DNA of 34,571 nt. Source: an uncultured Bacteroidales bacterium. GTDB lineage: Bacteria > Bacteroidota > Bacteroidia > Bacteroidales > Bacteroidaceae. The notes below the pieces were generated by a model. The model was not told the DNA's origin. It did not search any database and saw nothing but the letters and a program-made list of their open reading frames with translations. The stretch spans positions 1 through 34,571 of the forward strand of contig CALDKD010000058.1 of assembly GCA_937898885.1 (NCBI GenBank). The letters are read 5' to 3'. Shown piece after piece: positions 7,470 through 15,965 of this stretch; position 1 is the stretch's first letter, and each line of letters begins with the position of its first letter. Made by a program: the position numbers and the translations under genes.

Positions 7470-8750
7470 TTAATAAGCGAACATCGGGTAGTTCGTCATA
7501 ATGCCGTTCACGCGCTCGCGTACCGATGCTATCACCTTCTCGTCCTCAGGAGCGTTCAGCACCTCCTCAATGAAGGCTGCGATGGTAATCATCAGGTCCT
7601 CCTTGGCGCCACGGGTCGTGATGGCCGGTGTTCCGAAACGCAGGCCGCTGGTCTGGAATGCCGAGCGGGAATCGAACGGAACCATATTCTTGTTTGCTGT
7701 GATGTCGGCTGCTACAAGTGCCTTCTCAGCCACCTTGCCGGTCAGGTCCGGATACTTGGCGCGCAGGTCAACCAGCATACTGTGGTTGTCGGTGCCACCT
7801 GATACAATTGTGAATCCGCGCTTTGTGAGCTCGTCAGCCAGAACCTTGGCGTTCTTCTGAACCTGCTTCTGATACTCCTTGAACTCTGGCTGCAGAGCCT
7901 CGCCGAAAGCAACGGCCTTGGCGGCGATGACGTGCTCCAGAGGACCGCCCTGAGTGCCTGGGAATACTGCCGAGTCAATTAACTGCGACATCATCTTTAT
8001 CTCGCCCTTAGGAGTGGTCTTGCCCCACGGATTCTCGAAGTCCTTACCCAGAAGGATGATACCGCCGCGTGGTCCGCGCAGAGTCTTGTGAGTGGTGGAT
8101 GTTACAATGTGGGCGTACTTGACAGGGTTGTCAAGAAGACCGGCTGCGATAAGGCCTGCGGGGTGAGCCATATCAATCATCAGCAGAGCGCCAACCTCAT
8201 CGGCAATCTTGCGCATACGCGCATAGTCCCACTCGCGTGAATATGCCGAGCCGCCGCCGATGATCAGCTTCGGCTTCTTCTCCAGTGCAAGCTGCTCCAT
8301 CTTGTCATAGTCAACGCGGCCAGTCTCAGGGTTCAGGTCATAGCCTACGGCATTGTAAAGGATACCCGATGTGTTCACTGCGGAGCCATGTGACAGGTGA
8401 CCGCCGTGAGCCAGGTTCAGACCCATGAATGTATCGCCAGGGTTCAGCACGGTAAGCAATACAGCTGCGTTTGCCTGCGCGCCGGAGTGAGGCTGCACGT
8501 TGGCGTACTCAGCGCCGAACAGTTCCTTGATACGGGCAATAGCCAGACGCTCTGCCTCGTCAACCACCTCGCAACCGCCGTAATAGCGCTTGCCGGGATA
8601 TCCCTCGGCGTACTTGTTGGTAAGGCACGAGCCCATAGCCTGCATTACCTGGTCGCTTACAAAGTTCTCGGAAGCAATCAACTCGATGCCCTTCTGCTGG
8701 CGCAGATGCTCACGGTTGATGATGTCAAAAATCTGTTCGTCTCTTTTCAT
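7470..8750 (-). CDS. glyA: Serine hydroxymethyltransferase
   Basis: Converts serine and tetrahydrofolate to glycine and 5,10-methylene-THF, the main entry of one-carbon units. The protein is full length at 426 residues. Lys222 in STTHKTLRGPRGG is the PLP lysine; other family blocks include LIASENFVS, KYAEGYPGKRYYGG and the cofactor Asp193 in MIDMAHPAGL. The gene starts only 12 bp after the end of the outer-membrane barrel gene, which suggests co-transcription from the pyrB side. Upstream of the ATG there is no strong ribosome-binding site, as is usual in Bacteroidetes. Confidence 0.97.
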   Translation of the reverse strand: MKRDEQIFDIINREHLRQQKGIELIASENFVSDQVMQAMGSCLTNKYAEGYPGKRYYGGCEVVDEAERLAIARIKELFGAEYANVQPHSGAQANAAVLLTVLNPGDTFMGLNLAHGGHLSHGSAVNTSGILYNAVGYDLNPETGRVDYDKMEQLALEKKPKLIIGGGSAYSREWDYARMRKIADEVGALLMIDMAHPAGLIAAGLLDNPVKYAHIVTSTTHKTLRGPRGGIILLGKDFENPWGKTTPKGEIKMMSQLIDSAVFPGTQGGPLEHVIAAKAVAFGEALQPEFKEYQKQVQKNAKVLADELTKRGFTIVSGGTDNHSMLVDLRAKYPDLTGKVAEKALVAADITANKNMVPFDSRSAFQTSGLRFGTPAITTRGAKEDLMITIAAFIEEVLNAPEDEKVIASVRERVNGIMTNYPMFAY

Positions 8751-8762
8751 TTTTATGAGTTG

Positions 8763-9467
8763 TTAAAATATTAATCCAAGTGAGAAATATAATACTCCGG
8801 TGCTGCGCCTCATCACCACTGGCCCCGGAACGCCACGAAAGGTGTTTTCCGTAAGCACGCCATCGGACTGCGGCCTCACCTCGAAATCGTAGCCGAAATC
8901 CATCAGTATGTTTTTTATGCTGCAGCACATACCCAGAGTGATTTTGGGTGTGACTGAATAAATCTTCTCGTTTATGACGGCGCTCCTGAAACCTGAGTAT
9001 TCCGATGAGAACGTTCCGCTGAGCGGGAGCGTGAGCTTTGGCCCTGCGAAGAGTGAGAGACTGTAGGGGTCCTCCTTCACCAGATTGAAACCGAAAAGCA
9101 ATGGCACCTGCAGGTACTTGCCCCGTATGGAGAATGTCTGATCAGTTCCAGTCTCGCTTTCGGGCGCCTTGTACTGAAAGTCAACCGATGAGTAGCAGTT
9201 ATAGAACGACAGGCCTGTCTGAAGGTAACATCTGCCCATATTGACTTTCCCGAAAGCCGAGACGATGAAGCCAGTCTCTGAGTTCGGACTGTATTCGTTG
9301 GTAGTGAAGTCTCCGATGCGGATATCACGCATTATGAGTGTGGTGGATGCGCATCCTACCTTCAGACCATAGTTTATGCGATGTGACAGAATGCCGCTCT
9401 GCTCCCTTGCCGCCACCATTGCGGGCAGCAGAAGCAGCAGTGCGGTCAGTCTTGTCAGCCTTGTCAT
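8763..9467 (-). CDS. Outer-membrane beta-barrel protein (PorT/OmpA-barrel-like)
   Basis: A 234-residue exported protein. A signal peptide (MTRLTRLTALLLLLPAMVAA) is followed by alternating hydrophobic/polar strands with glycine and aromatic residues, for example NYGLKVGC, GFIVSAFGKV, CYLQTGLSFY and SLFAGPKLTL, and it ends in an aromatic residue (YFSLGLIF), as outer-membrane barrels do. This fits the small outer_membrane_beta-barrel families common in Bacteroidetes; I cannot name a specific function. Its ATG (9465-9467) directly abuts the pyrI stop codon, and glyA starts 12 bp after its end, so it lies inside an apparent pyrimidine/one-carbon operon with no clear metabolic link. Confidence 0.75.
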   Translation of the reverse strand: MTRLTRLTALLLLLPAMVAAREQSGILSHRINYGLKVGCASTTLIMRDIRIGDFTTNEYSPNSETGFIVSAFGKVNMGRCYLQTGLSFYNCYSSVDFQYKAPESETGTDQTFSIRGKYLQVPLLFGFNLVKEDPYSLSLFAGPKLTLPLSGTFSSEYSGFRSAVINEKIYSVTPKITLGMCCSIKNILMDFGYDFEVRPQSDGVLTENTFRGVPGPVVMRRSTGVLYFSLGLIF

Positions 9468-9932
9468 TTACAGAAGCTTGATATCGTCTTTCTCCACCTC
9501 CTTGTTGCAGTATCTGCATCTCAGGGTGCCGGCCTCCTTGTCCGATACGCTGAATACTGTCTGCATAGGCTCGTGGTTGGTTATGCATTTGGGATTAGGG
9601 CAGCGTACTATGCCCCTGACCTCGTCGGGCATTGTAACGTGGCGCTTATCAGTCACGTCGTAATCGTGAATGGTGGTGAGCACGATGTTCGGTACGATAA
9701 CCGACAACTTGCTCACCTCCTGATCTGTGAAATAGCGGTCGGCTATCTTTATGATACCCTTCTTACCCATCTTCTTGCTCTCCAGGTTGGCACCGATAGT
9801 GACCGGTGTGGTCATCTCCTGAAGGTCCAGCAGGCTCACCACATCGAATACCTTGTCCGATGGAATATGGTCTATTACGGTTCCGTTCTCAAGAGCGGCT
9901 ACCATCAGCTGTGACTTCTTCATAGATATCAT
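9468..9932 (-). CDS. pyrI: Aspartate carbamoyltransferase regulatory chain
   Basis: The regulatory subunit that binds nucleotides and tunes PyrB. With the start at 9932 it has 154 residues, the usual length. The N-terminal allosteric domain shows AALENGTVIDHIP; the C-terminal zinc domain has four Cys ligands, Cys111, Cys116, Cys139 and Cys142. The ATG at 9932 overlaps the pyrB stop codon in an ATGA arrangement, which suggests translational coupling. An ATG at 9923 (MKKSQ...) is an alternative, and the longer frame back to 9956 would overlap pyrB unnecessarily. Feedback control of pyrimidine synthesis is inferred from the family. Confidence 0.94.
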   Translation of the reverse strand: MISMKKSQLMVAALENGTVIDHIPSDKVFDVVSLLDLQEMTTPVTIGANLESKKMGKKGIIKIADRYFTDQEVSKLSVIVPNIVLTTIHDYDVTDKRHVTMPDEVRGIVRCPNPKCITNHEPMQTVFSVSDKEAGTLRCRYCNKEVEKDDIKLL

Positions 9933-10849
9933 ACTTGAATGTTCAACGAATTGCAAATAAGAGCCTCGCGTATGTATAGGCCGTTCTTTGCCTGCTGGAA
10001 ATAATATGCTGCCGGATTCTCATCCACATCCTGCGATATCTCGTTCACGCGGGGCAGGGGATGCAGGATCCTCAGGTTAGGCCTTGCGCTCTGCAGCATA
10101 CTGTTGCGCAGAATGTAGGTGTCCTTCACTCTCTCGTACTCCATAAGGTCGGTGAACCTCTCGCGCTGAACTCTCGTCATGTAGATGATGTCTGAGCTGT
10201 CTATCACACTGCTGTCGAAATCGCGGCTCTCAGTGTATGCTATGCCGTTCTCCCGGCAATACTCCTTGTACTCAACCGGCATCTCAAGCTCCTTTGGCGC
10301 TATGAAACGGAAACTGGAGTTGAAATGACGCATGGCCGTAAGCATGGAGTGAACCGTACGTCCGTACTTCAGGTCTCCTACAAGAGTGATGTTAAGGCCA
10401 TCCAGCGTGCCCTGGGTCTTTTTGATGGAGTAGAGGTCAAGCATTGTCTGTGACGGATGCTGGTTGGCTCCGTCGCCGGCGTTGATGATAGGAACCGGCG
10501 AGACCTCGCTGGCGTATCGTGCGGCCCCCTCCAGGTAATGGCGCATCACTATTACATCGGCATAGTTGCTTACCATCATTATTGTGTCCTTCAGCGTCTC
10601 TCCTTTCGATGAGCTTGTAGTGGCTGCGTCCGAGAAACCGATCACACGCGCTCCAAGGCGGTTTGCCGCGGTCTCAAAACTGAGACGGGTGCGTGTGGAT
10701 GGCTCAAAGAAGAGCGTGGCCACCACTTTCCCGTCAAGAATCTTGCGGTTTGGCTCAGCCTCGAACCTGGAGGCCTGGTCCAGCAGATACAGTATTTTAT
10801 CCTTTGTCAAATCCTCAAGGGATATAAGACTTTTGCCTGTTGAGGTCAT
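9929..10849 (-). CDS. pyrB: Aspartate carbamoyltransferase catalytic chain
   Basis: Catalyses the committed step of pyrimidine synthesis, carbamoyl phosphate plus aspartate to carbamoyl-aspartate. At 306 residues it is complete. The carbamoyl-phosphate site FEPSTRTRLSFE, the SSSKGETLKDT loop, HPSQTMLDL and GDLKYGRTVHS are all present. It is the first gene of the minus-strand run pyrB-pyrI-barrel protein-glyA, transcribed from the divergent spacer shared with the penicillin-binding protein gene. No UMP-type attenuator or PyrR site is evident in the upstream 152 bp. Confidence 0.97.
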   Translation of the reverse strand: MTSTGKSLISLEDLTKDKILYLLDQASRFEAEPNRKILDGKVVATLFFEPSTRTRLSFETAANRLGARVIGFSDAATTSSSKGETLKDTIMMVSNYADVIVMRHYLEGAARYASEVSPVPIINAGDGANQHPSQTMLDLYSIKKTQGTLDGLNITLVGDLKYGRTVHSMLTAMRHFNSSFRFIAPKELEMPVEYKEYCRENGIAYTESRDFDSSVIDSSDIIYMTRVQRERFTDLMEYERVKDTYILRNSMLQSARPNLRILHPLPRVNEISQDVDENPAAYYFQQAKNGLYIREALICNSLNIQV

Positions 10850-10875
10850 ATGGAAGTACTCTTTGTTTCAAAATT

Positions 10876-10883
10876 CAAAATTA
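10876..10883 (-). promoter_or_regulatory. Putative -7 box for pyrB
   Basis: TAATTTTG on the minus strand, 27 bp before the pyrB ATG. It fits the TAnnTTTG pattern; no convincing -33 TTTG is present. Confidence 0.45.
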
Positions 10884-10936
10884 CTGTAAAAAATGATATG
10901 CAGGCGCACGCGCATTAAAAAAAGAGTGAAAAAGAG

Positions 10937-10957
10937 CAAACCTGTAGCAAAGGTTTG
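10937..10957. promoter_or_regulatory. Inverted repeat in the pyrB / penicillin-binding protein spacer
   Basis: CAAACCT (10937-10943) and AGGTTTG (10951-10957) form a perfect 7-bp inverted repeat with a 7-nt loop. It lies 10 bp upstream of the + strand -7 box, where a repressor or activator would act. It could also be the base of a weak hairpin. Function is inferred from position only. Confidence 0.35.
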
Positions 10958-10967
10958 ATTATTTACT

Positions 10968-10975
10968 TAACTTTG
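10968..10975 (+). promoter_or_regulatory. Putative -7 box for the penicillin-binding protein operon
   Basis: TAACTTTG, 26 bp before the GTG start at 11002, implying a short leader of roughly 20 nt. No TTTG at the usual -33 spacing. Confidence 0.5.
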
Positions 10976-11001
10976 TAAATTGACAACAAATTTTTGTACA
11001 G

Positions 11002-13338
11002 GTGGAGAAGAAAGAAAAGAGCCTGATTGGCAGAATATTAATGTGGATGTGGATAGCATTCGCGGCTGGTGTGCTCTGTGTGTGGCTGGTGTTCGTAGGA
11101 ATATCAAAAGGATGGATAGGCAATATGCCTTCGGTAGAGGAGCTGGAGAACCCAATAGACAAGTTCGCCACACAGGTCATATCGTCCGACGGCGTGCTGC
11201 TTGGAACCTATTCGTACAGCCACGACAACCGTGTGTGGGTTGATTACGAGGAACTCTCGCCGGAGCTTGTGAAGGCTCTGGTGTCAACCGAGGACGTACG
11301 CTTCCTGAAGCACTCCGGTATAGATCTCAAGGCCCTGCTAAGAGCCGTGGTGAAGCGCCTTGTGCTGCAGCAGAAGAGCGCGGGTGGCGGAAGCACCATC
11401 ACCCAGCAGCTGGCAAAGCTTCTCTATACCGAGCACGTGGCCAGCAACAGCCTTCACCGAATGTTCCAGAAGCCGATAGAGTGGGTGATAGCCGTACGTC
11501 TGGAACGTTACTACACCAAGGAGGAGATACTCACAATGTATCTGAACAAATACGATTTCGGCAATAACGCCATAGGCATCTACACCGCATCAAACACCTA
11601 CTTCGGCAAGGAGCCCAAGGACCTCACCACAACTGAGGCCGCCATGCTGATAGGAATGTGCAAGAACTCATCGCTCTACAATCCCCTCAGACGTGCGGAG
11701 CTGACACGCGAGCGTCGTAATGTAGTGCTCTCGCAGATGAACCGTGCCAAATGCCTGACCGATGCCGAGCTGGACTCTCTGTCAGCCACAGACATCGTCC
11801 TTGATTACCATCGTGTTGATCATAAGCAGGGCCTGGCCACATACTTCAGAGAGCATCTCAGGGGAATACTTACTGCTAAGAAACCAGAGCGCAAGAACTA
11901 TCGCGGCTGGCAGATGCAGCAGTATTACGAGGACTCTCTTGACTGGGCTGAGGATCCGTTGTATGGATGGTGCAACAAGAACCTGACATCGTCCGGCGAG
12001 CCGTACAACCTTTATACCAGCGGTCTCAAAGTGTATGTCACAATAGATTCACGAATGCAGCAATATGCCGAGGAGGCGGTTGAGGAGCATCTGCAGGGAT
12101 ACCTTCAGCCAACATTCTTCAAGGTGAAGACCGGAAAGAACGCGCCATTCTCGAACAATATCTCTGCAGGTGATATGGAGAATATTATGACCAGGGCAAT
12201 GAGGCAGACCGACAGATATCGCAAAATGAGCGCCGCCGGAATGAGCGAGCAGGAGATCCGCAAGGTCTTTGACACACCTCGCGAGATGACAGTGTACTCC
12301 TATTCCGGAGACCGCGATACCGTTATGAGCCCTATGGACTCGCTTCGTTATCTGAAATTCTTCCTGCGTACCGGTCTGGTGTCGATGGAGCCAAAGACTG
12401 GTTACGTGCGCGCATACGTGGGCGGGCCTGATTATCGCCAGTTCCAGTACGATATGGTAACCACAGGCCGTCGTCAGGTGGGCTCCACCATCAAGCCGTT
12501 CCTTTACTCTCTGGCAATGGAGAGCGGCTTCTCGCCTTGCGATATGGTTGTCAACCAGCCTCAGACCATCCTTACAGAGGGCGGACAGATATGGAGGCCT
12601 AAGGACGACGGCAAGGAGATGATAGGGCAGCCGGTAACCATCAAATGGGGATTGTCGCGCTCAAACAACAATATCACCGCATTCCTTATGAGCAAACTGA
12701 GCCCATACGAGTTCAAGAATATGCTATTCGAGTTCGGCTTGCGCAACAAAGCCATAGACCCTGTGCCATCACTCTGTCTTGGTACCTGCGATGTGTCCGT
12801 GGCAGAGATGGTGAGCGCCTATACAGCCTTCCCGAACAAGGGCATCCGCACCCGTCCTCTGTACGTTACGCGCATTGAGGATGCCGATGGCAATACTCTT
12901 GAGACATTCACCGCACGCAGCAACGAGGTGTTCAGTGAGGACACATCGTACAAGATGATAGATATGATGCGCGCTGTGATTTCAGAAGGTACCGGTCTGA
13001 GAATCCGCAACTACTACCGTGGCGATATGGGCGGCAAGACCGGAACCACCGACAATCATTCCGATGCCTGGTTCATAGGCTATACGCCCGAGCTGGTAAC
13101 CGGCTGCTGGGTAGGTGGCGAGGACCGTGACATCCACTTTGACTCCATGCAGTTCGGTCAGGGCTCACGTATGGCACTGCCAATCTGCGGCATCTATCTG
13201 CAGAAGGTCTATTCCTCCGGTAACGGACTGAGCTACTCGTCAGGCAGGACCTTCGATCTGCCTGAGGGCTACAATCCCTGCTCAGGTCTTGTCAGTCAAG
13301 GGGACTTGTCTGGCAATTATTCCATTGACAGATTCTAA
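11002..13338 (+). CDS. Class A penicillin-binding protein (PBP1A-like)
   Basis: A bifunctional peptidoglycan synthase of 778 residues: one N-terminal membrane anchor (about 12-34), a GT51 glycosyltransferase with catalytic Glu97 in STEDVRF and GGSTITQQLAK (129-139), then a transpeptidase with Ser495-x-x-Lys498 (GSTIKPF), Ser554-x-Asn556 and Lys679-Thr-Gly. All catalytic motifs are intact. The start is GTG at 11002, because the frame is closed by a TGA at 10981-10983 and no ATG lies between. It is the first gene of an operon with glgB (11-bp gap) and the small membrane protein. Co-transcription of a cell-wall and a glycogen enzyme is unusual and could just reflect compact gene order. Confidence 0.95.
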   Translation: MEKKEKSLIGRILMWMWIAFAAGVLCVWLVFVGISKGWIGNMPSVEELENPIDKFATQVISSDGVLLGTYSYSHDNRVWVDYEELSPELVKALVSTEDVRFLKHSGIDLKALLRAVVKRLVLQQKSAGGGSTITQQLAKLLYTEHVASNSLHRMFQKPIEWVIAVRLERYYTKEEILTMYLNKYDFGNNAIGIYTASNTYFGKEPKDLTTTEAAMLIGMCKNSSLYNPLRRAELTRERRNVVLSQMNRAKCLTDAELDSLSATDIVLDYHRVDHKQGLATYFREHLRGILTAKKPERKNYRGWQMQQYYEDSLDWAEDPLYGWCNKNLTSSGEPYNLYTSGLKVYVTIDSRMQQYAEEAVEEHLQGYLQPTFFKVKTGKNAPFSNNISAGDMENIMTRAMRQTDRYRKMSAAGMSEQEIRKVFDTPREMTVYSYSGDRDTVMSPMDSLRYLKFFLRTGLVSMEPKTGYVRAYVGGPDYRQFQYDMVTTGRRQVGSTIKPFLYSLAMESGFSPCDMVVNQPQTILTEGGQIWRPKDDGKEMIGQPVTIKWGLSRSNNNITAFLMSKLSPYEFKNMLFEFGLRNKAIDPVPSLCLGTCDVSVAEMVSAYTAFPNKGIRTRPLYVTRIEDADGNTLETFTARSNEVFSEDTSYKMIDMMRAVISEGTGLRIRNYYRGDMGGKTGTTDNHSDAWFIGYTPELVTGCWVGGEDRDIHFDSMQFGQGSRMALPICGIYLQKVYSSGNGLSYSSGRTFDLPEGYNPCSGLVSQGDLSGNYSIDRF

Positions 13339-13349
13339 AAGTAATTGAT

Positions 13350-15350
13350 ATGTTGGAGATTATCAGGAAAGATCCTTGGCTGAGGCCCTTTGAGAAGAGC
13401 ATTCAGGCCCGGCACGACTACGCTGTGAGCCGTGAGCGCGAGCTCTGCCCCAATGGCGGCAGACTCTCTGATTTCGCCGTTGGCTATATGTACTATGGCC
13501 TTCACAAGACAGAGGATGCGTGGGTCTTTCGTGAATGGGCTCCAAATGCGGTAGAGATATATCTGATAGGCGATTTCTCCGACTGGCAGGAACGCCCGGA
13601 GTTCCGCCTGACTCGTCTTGGCGAGTATGGCGACTGGGAGGTACGTATGCCTCTCGATGCCCTACATCACGGCCAGCACTACAAGATGCGCGTGAGGTGG
13701 AACGGTGGTCAGGGCGACCGCATACCGGCCTGGTGCCGCCGTGTGGTGCAGGACCACAGCACCAAAATCTTCACGGCACAGGTCTGGGACCCTTCCATCC
13801 CCTATAAATTCAGGAACAAGTCTTTCAAGCCATCCGCCGGACCTCTTATGATATATGAGTGTCATATAGGTATGGCCCAGGAGAAAGAGGATGTGGGCAC
13901 GTACGTTGAGTTCACTCAGAACGTATTGCCCCGCATAAAGGCCGATGGATACAACTGCATACAGATAATGGCCATACAGGAGCATCCGTATTACGGAAGC
14001 TTCGGCTATCACGTATCGAACTTCTTCGCTCCTTCCTCGCGCTTTGGCACGCCCGAGGAACTGAAGGAACTGATAGATACGGCTCACGGTATGGGTATAG
14101 CCGTCATAATGGACATAGTACACTCGCACTCCGTCAGGAACGAGTACGAGGGGCTGGGTAATCTGGCAGGAGACCCATATCAGTATTTCCTGTCCGGTCC
14201 GCGTCACGAGCACTCTGCCTGGGGCTCTCTGTGCTTTGACTATGGCAAGGATGCTGTGCTGCACTTCCTGCTCTCCAACTGCAAATACTGGCTCAAGGAG
14301 TTTCGCTTTGACGGTTACCGCTTTGATGGCGTGACATCAATGATATACTACAGTCACGGGCTGGGCGAGACATTCTGCAATTACGATGACTACTTCAACG
14401 GTCATCAGGACGGTGAGGCGATATGCTATCTGATGCTCGCCAACAAGCTCATACATCAGGTTAGTCCCAAGGCCATCACCATAGCCGAGGAAGTGTCGGG
14501 TATGCCGGGACTGGCCGCGCCTCTCAAGGCCGGCGGTTTCGGTTTTGACTACCGTCTGGCTATGAATATCCCTGATTACTGGATAAAGACCATCAAGGAA
14601 CGCCGCGATGAGGAGTGGAACGTGGCCGACATCTACTGGCAGCTTACCAACCGCCGTGCCGACGAGAAGACCATATCGTACGTGGAGAGCCACGATCAGG
14701 CACTCGTGGGCGATAAGACTGTGATATTCCGTCTTGTCGATGCTGATATGTACTGGCACTTCAAAAAGGGCAGCGGCAATCTGGTCACATCAAGGGGAAT
14801 AGCCCTGCACAAGATGATACGAATGGTCACTATGGCCACCATGAACGGCGGCTATCTCAATTTCATGGGCAACGAGTTCGGGCATCCGGAGTGGATAGAC
14901 TTCCCTCGCGAGGGCAACGGCTGGAGCCATAAGTACGCCCGCCGTCAGTGGAGTCTGGTAGATAACCACGAGCTGATGTATCATTATATGGGCGATTTTG
15001 ACAGCGCCCTGGTGCATCTGATAACAGAGCAGGAGAATCTGCAGGAGATGCCGGTTCAGGAAATCTGGCATAACGAGGGCGACCAGATTCTTGCCTTCAG
15101 CAGAGGCAGGGTAGTGTTTGTCTTCAACTTCAACCCGTCGCGATCGTTCGCGGACTACGGTCTGCTGGTTCCTAAAGGCTCTTACAGAATCGTTCTCGAT
15201 ACGGACAGCACGCTCTACGGCGGCAACGGCCTTGTAGATGACTCGCAGGAACATCTCTCCATATCCGATGCGCTTTACGCCAGTGAGGGTAAGGAGTGGC
15301 TCAAACTCTATCTGCCGGCTCGTACGGCTTTTGTGTTGATAAGACAATGA
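13350..15350 (+). CDS. glgB: 1,4-alpha-glucan branching enzyme, eukaryote-like GH13_8 type
   Basis: Introduces alpha-1,6 branches in glycogen. The 666-residue protein has an N-terminal CBM48 (about 55-150) and a GH13 barrel with DIVHSH (255-260), nucleophile Asp326 in GYRFDG, acid/base Glu380 in IAEEVSGMPG and Asp449 in VESHDQ. The blocks YECHIGMAQ, NVLPRIKADGYNCIQIMAI, FGYHVSNFFA and RFGTPEELKELIDTAH resemble plant and animal branching enzymes more than the E. coli type, pointing to subfamily GH13_8. Starts 11 bp after the PBP stop and overlaps the next gene by 4 bp (ATGA). No glgA or glgC is nearby. Confidence 0.95.
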   Translation: MLEIIRKDPWLRPFEKSIQARHDYAVSRERELCPNGGRLSDFAVGYMYYGLHKTEDAWVFREWAPNAVEIYLIGDFSDWQERPEFRLTRLGEYGDWEVRMPLDALHHGQHYKMRVRWNGGQGDRIPAWCRRVVQDHSTKIFTAQVWDPSIPYKFRNKSFKPSAGPLMIYECHIGMAQEKEDVGTYVEFTQNVLPRIKADGYNCIQIMAIQEHPYYGSFGYHVSNFFAPSSRFGTPEELKELIDTAHGMGIAVIMDIVHSHSVRNEYEGLGNLAGDPYQYFLSGPRHEHSAWGSLCFDYGKDAVLHFLLSNCKYWLKEFRFDGYRFDGVTSMIYYSHGLGETFCNYDDYFNGHQDGEAICYLMLANKLIHQVSPKAITIAEEVSGMPGLAAPLKAGGFGFDYRLAMNIPDYWIKTIKERRDEEWNVADIYWQLTNRRADEKTISYVESHDQALVGDKTVIFRLVDADMYWHFKKGSGNLVTSRGIALHKMIRMVTMATMNGGYLNFMGNEFGHPEWIDFPREGNGWSHKYARRQWSLVDNHELMYHYMGDFDSALVHLITEQENLQEMPVQEIWHNEGDQILAFSRGRVVFVFNFNPSRSFADYGLLVPKGSYRIVLDTDSTLYGGNGLVDDSQEHLSISDALYASEGKEWLKLYLPARTAFVLIRQ

Positions 15351-15856
15351 AATATCACGACGACAATGTCAGCGGCAGGCATCTGAGAATCCTGGACCGG
15401 GTGCTGGTATCCATCTACGCCTACTGCTATCTGGCATTCTTTCAGGTTGGTCTGGAGCGTCACGTGCATCATATAATAACAGACGATGCAATCCCATTCC
15501 ATCCGTATATTCTGGCGCTGATTTTTACCACGGTAATTGTAGCCTTGGAGATTCCTGTGGCACGCATACTCAAGTTCGATGCAGCATGGGAGCCCTGCAA
15601 CTATCTGCCATCAATGCTCTTGCTGGGTCTCTGCACAAGCTACAACGAGACTCATTTCTTCGGTCATTCCCTGCTTGTGTGGATTCTGATACTGCTTCTC
15701 TCCGCATTGGCTCTTCTAATATGCCGCAGAAAAGCAGAGATGATGCGCACCAGAAAGTACCTGCGCTATCGTAAGCTTATGGTAAACCTCTTTCTTATGG
15801 TGCTGCTCCTGCTGGTCCCTATGCTAATAGGCAACACCTCCGCCGCGTTACGTTAA
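15347..15856 (+). CDS. Small polytopic membrane protein of unknown function
   Basis: A 169-residue protein that starts at the ATG overlapping the glgB stop (ATGA), so it is probably translationally coupled. A hydrophilic start (MKYHDDNVSGRHLRILDR) is followed by four likely membrane segments: about 19-34, 50-68, 83-118 (containing two stretches), and 145-161. A basic stretch (CRRKAEMMRTRKYLRYRK) precedes the last segment. The frame ends abruptly just after that segment (GNTSAALR), 11 bp before the first REP-like palindrome. My impression, which is memory only, is that longer Bacteroidales proteins with this type of membrane N terminus carry a repeat-containing domain after this point, so truncation is possible. 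Function unknown. Confidence 0.7.
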   Translation: MKYHDDNVSGRHLRILDRVLVSIYAYCYLAFFQVGLERHVHHIITDDAIPFHPYILALIFTTVIVALEIPVARILKFDAAWEPCNYLPSMLLLGLCTSYNETHFFGHSLLVWILILLLSALALLICRRKAEMMRTRKYLRYRKLMVNLFLMVLLLLVPMLIGNTSAALR

Positions 15857-15867
15857 TGAATCAGATG

Positions 15868-15897
15868 TGGGTCAGAGGGACAGGTCCCTTGACCCAC
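15868..15897 (+). repeat. REP-like palindromic repeat, copy 1
   Basis: A 30-bp element that is itself nearly palindromic (TGGGTCAGAGGGAC at the left, GTCCCTTGACCCA at the right, one bulged base). Its exact reverse complement is found at 15966-15995. The pair flanks a terminator. Confidence 0.8.
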
Positions 15898-15928
15898 TGC
15901 TGCTCCGGAGAGATATGATTATAATAAG

Positions 15929-15957
15929 AAAGGCTGCCGAAATCAACGGCAGCCTTT
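15929..15957. terminator. Bidirectional rho-independent terminator
   Basis: AAAGGCTGCCG (15929-15939) and CGGCAGCCTTT (15947-15957) form an 11-bp stem with a 7-nt loop. It serves the + strand PBP/glgB operon and, read the other way, the minus-strand ppdK gene. It lies exactly between the two REP-like palindromes. Confidence 0.85.
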
Positions 15958-15965
15958 CCTTATAG

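Noticed and set aside
13662..14264. Long minus-strand open frame inside glgB
   Set aside because: Shadow of the GC-rich branching-enzyme gene, whose GH13 motifs are intact.
15296..15346. Start of the small membrane protein at 15296
   Set aside because: The ATGA overlap at 15347 with the glgB stop is a better coupled start and leaves glgB coding intact.
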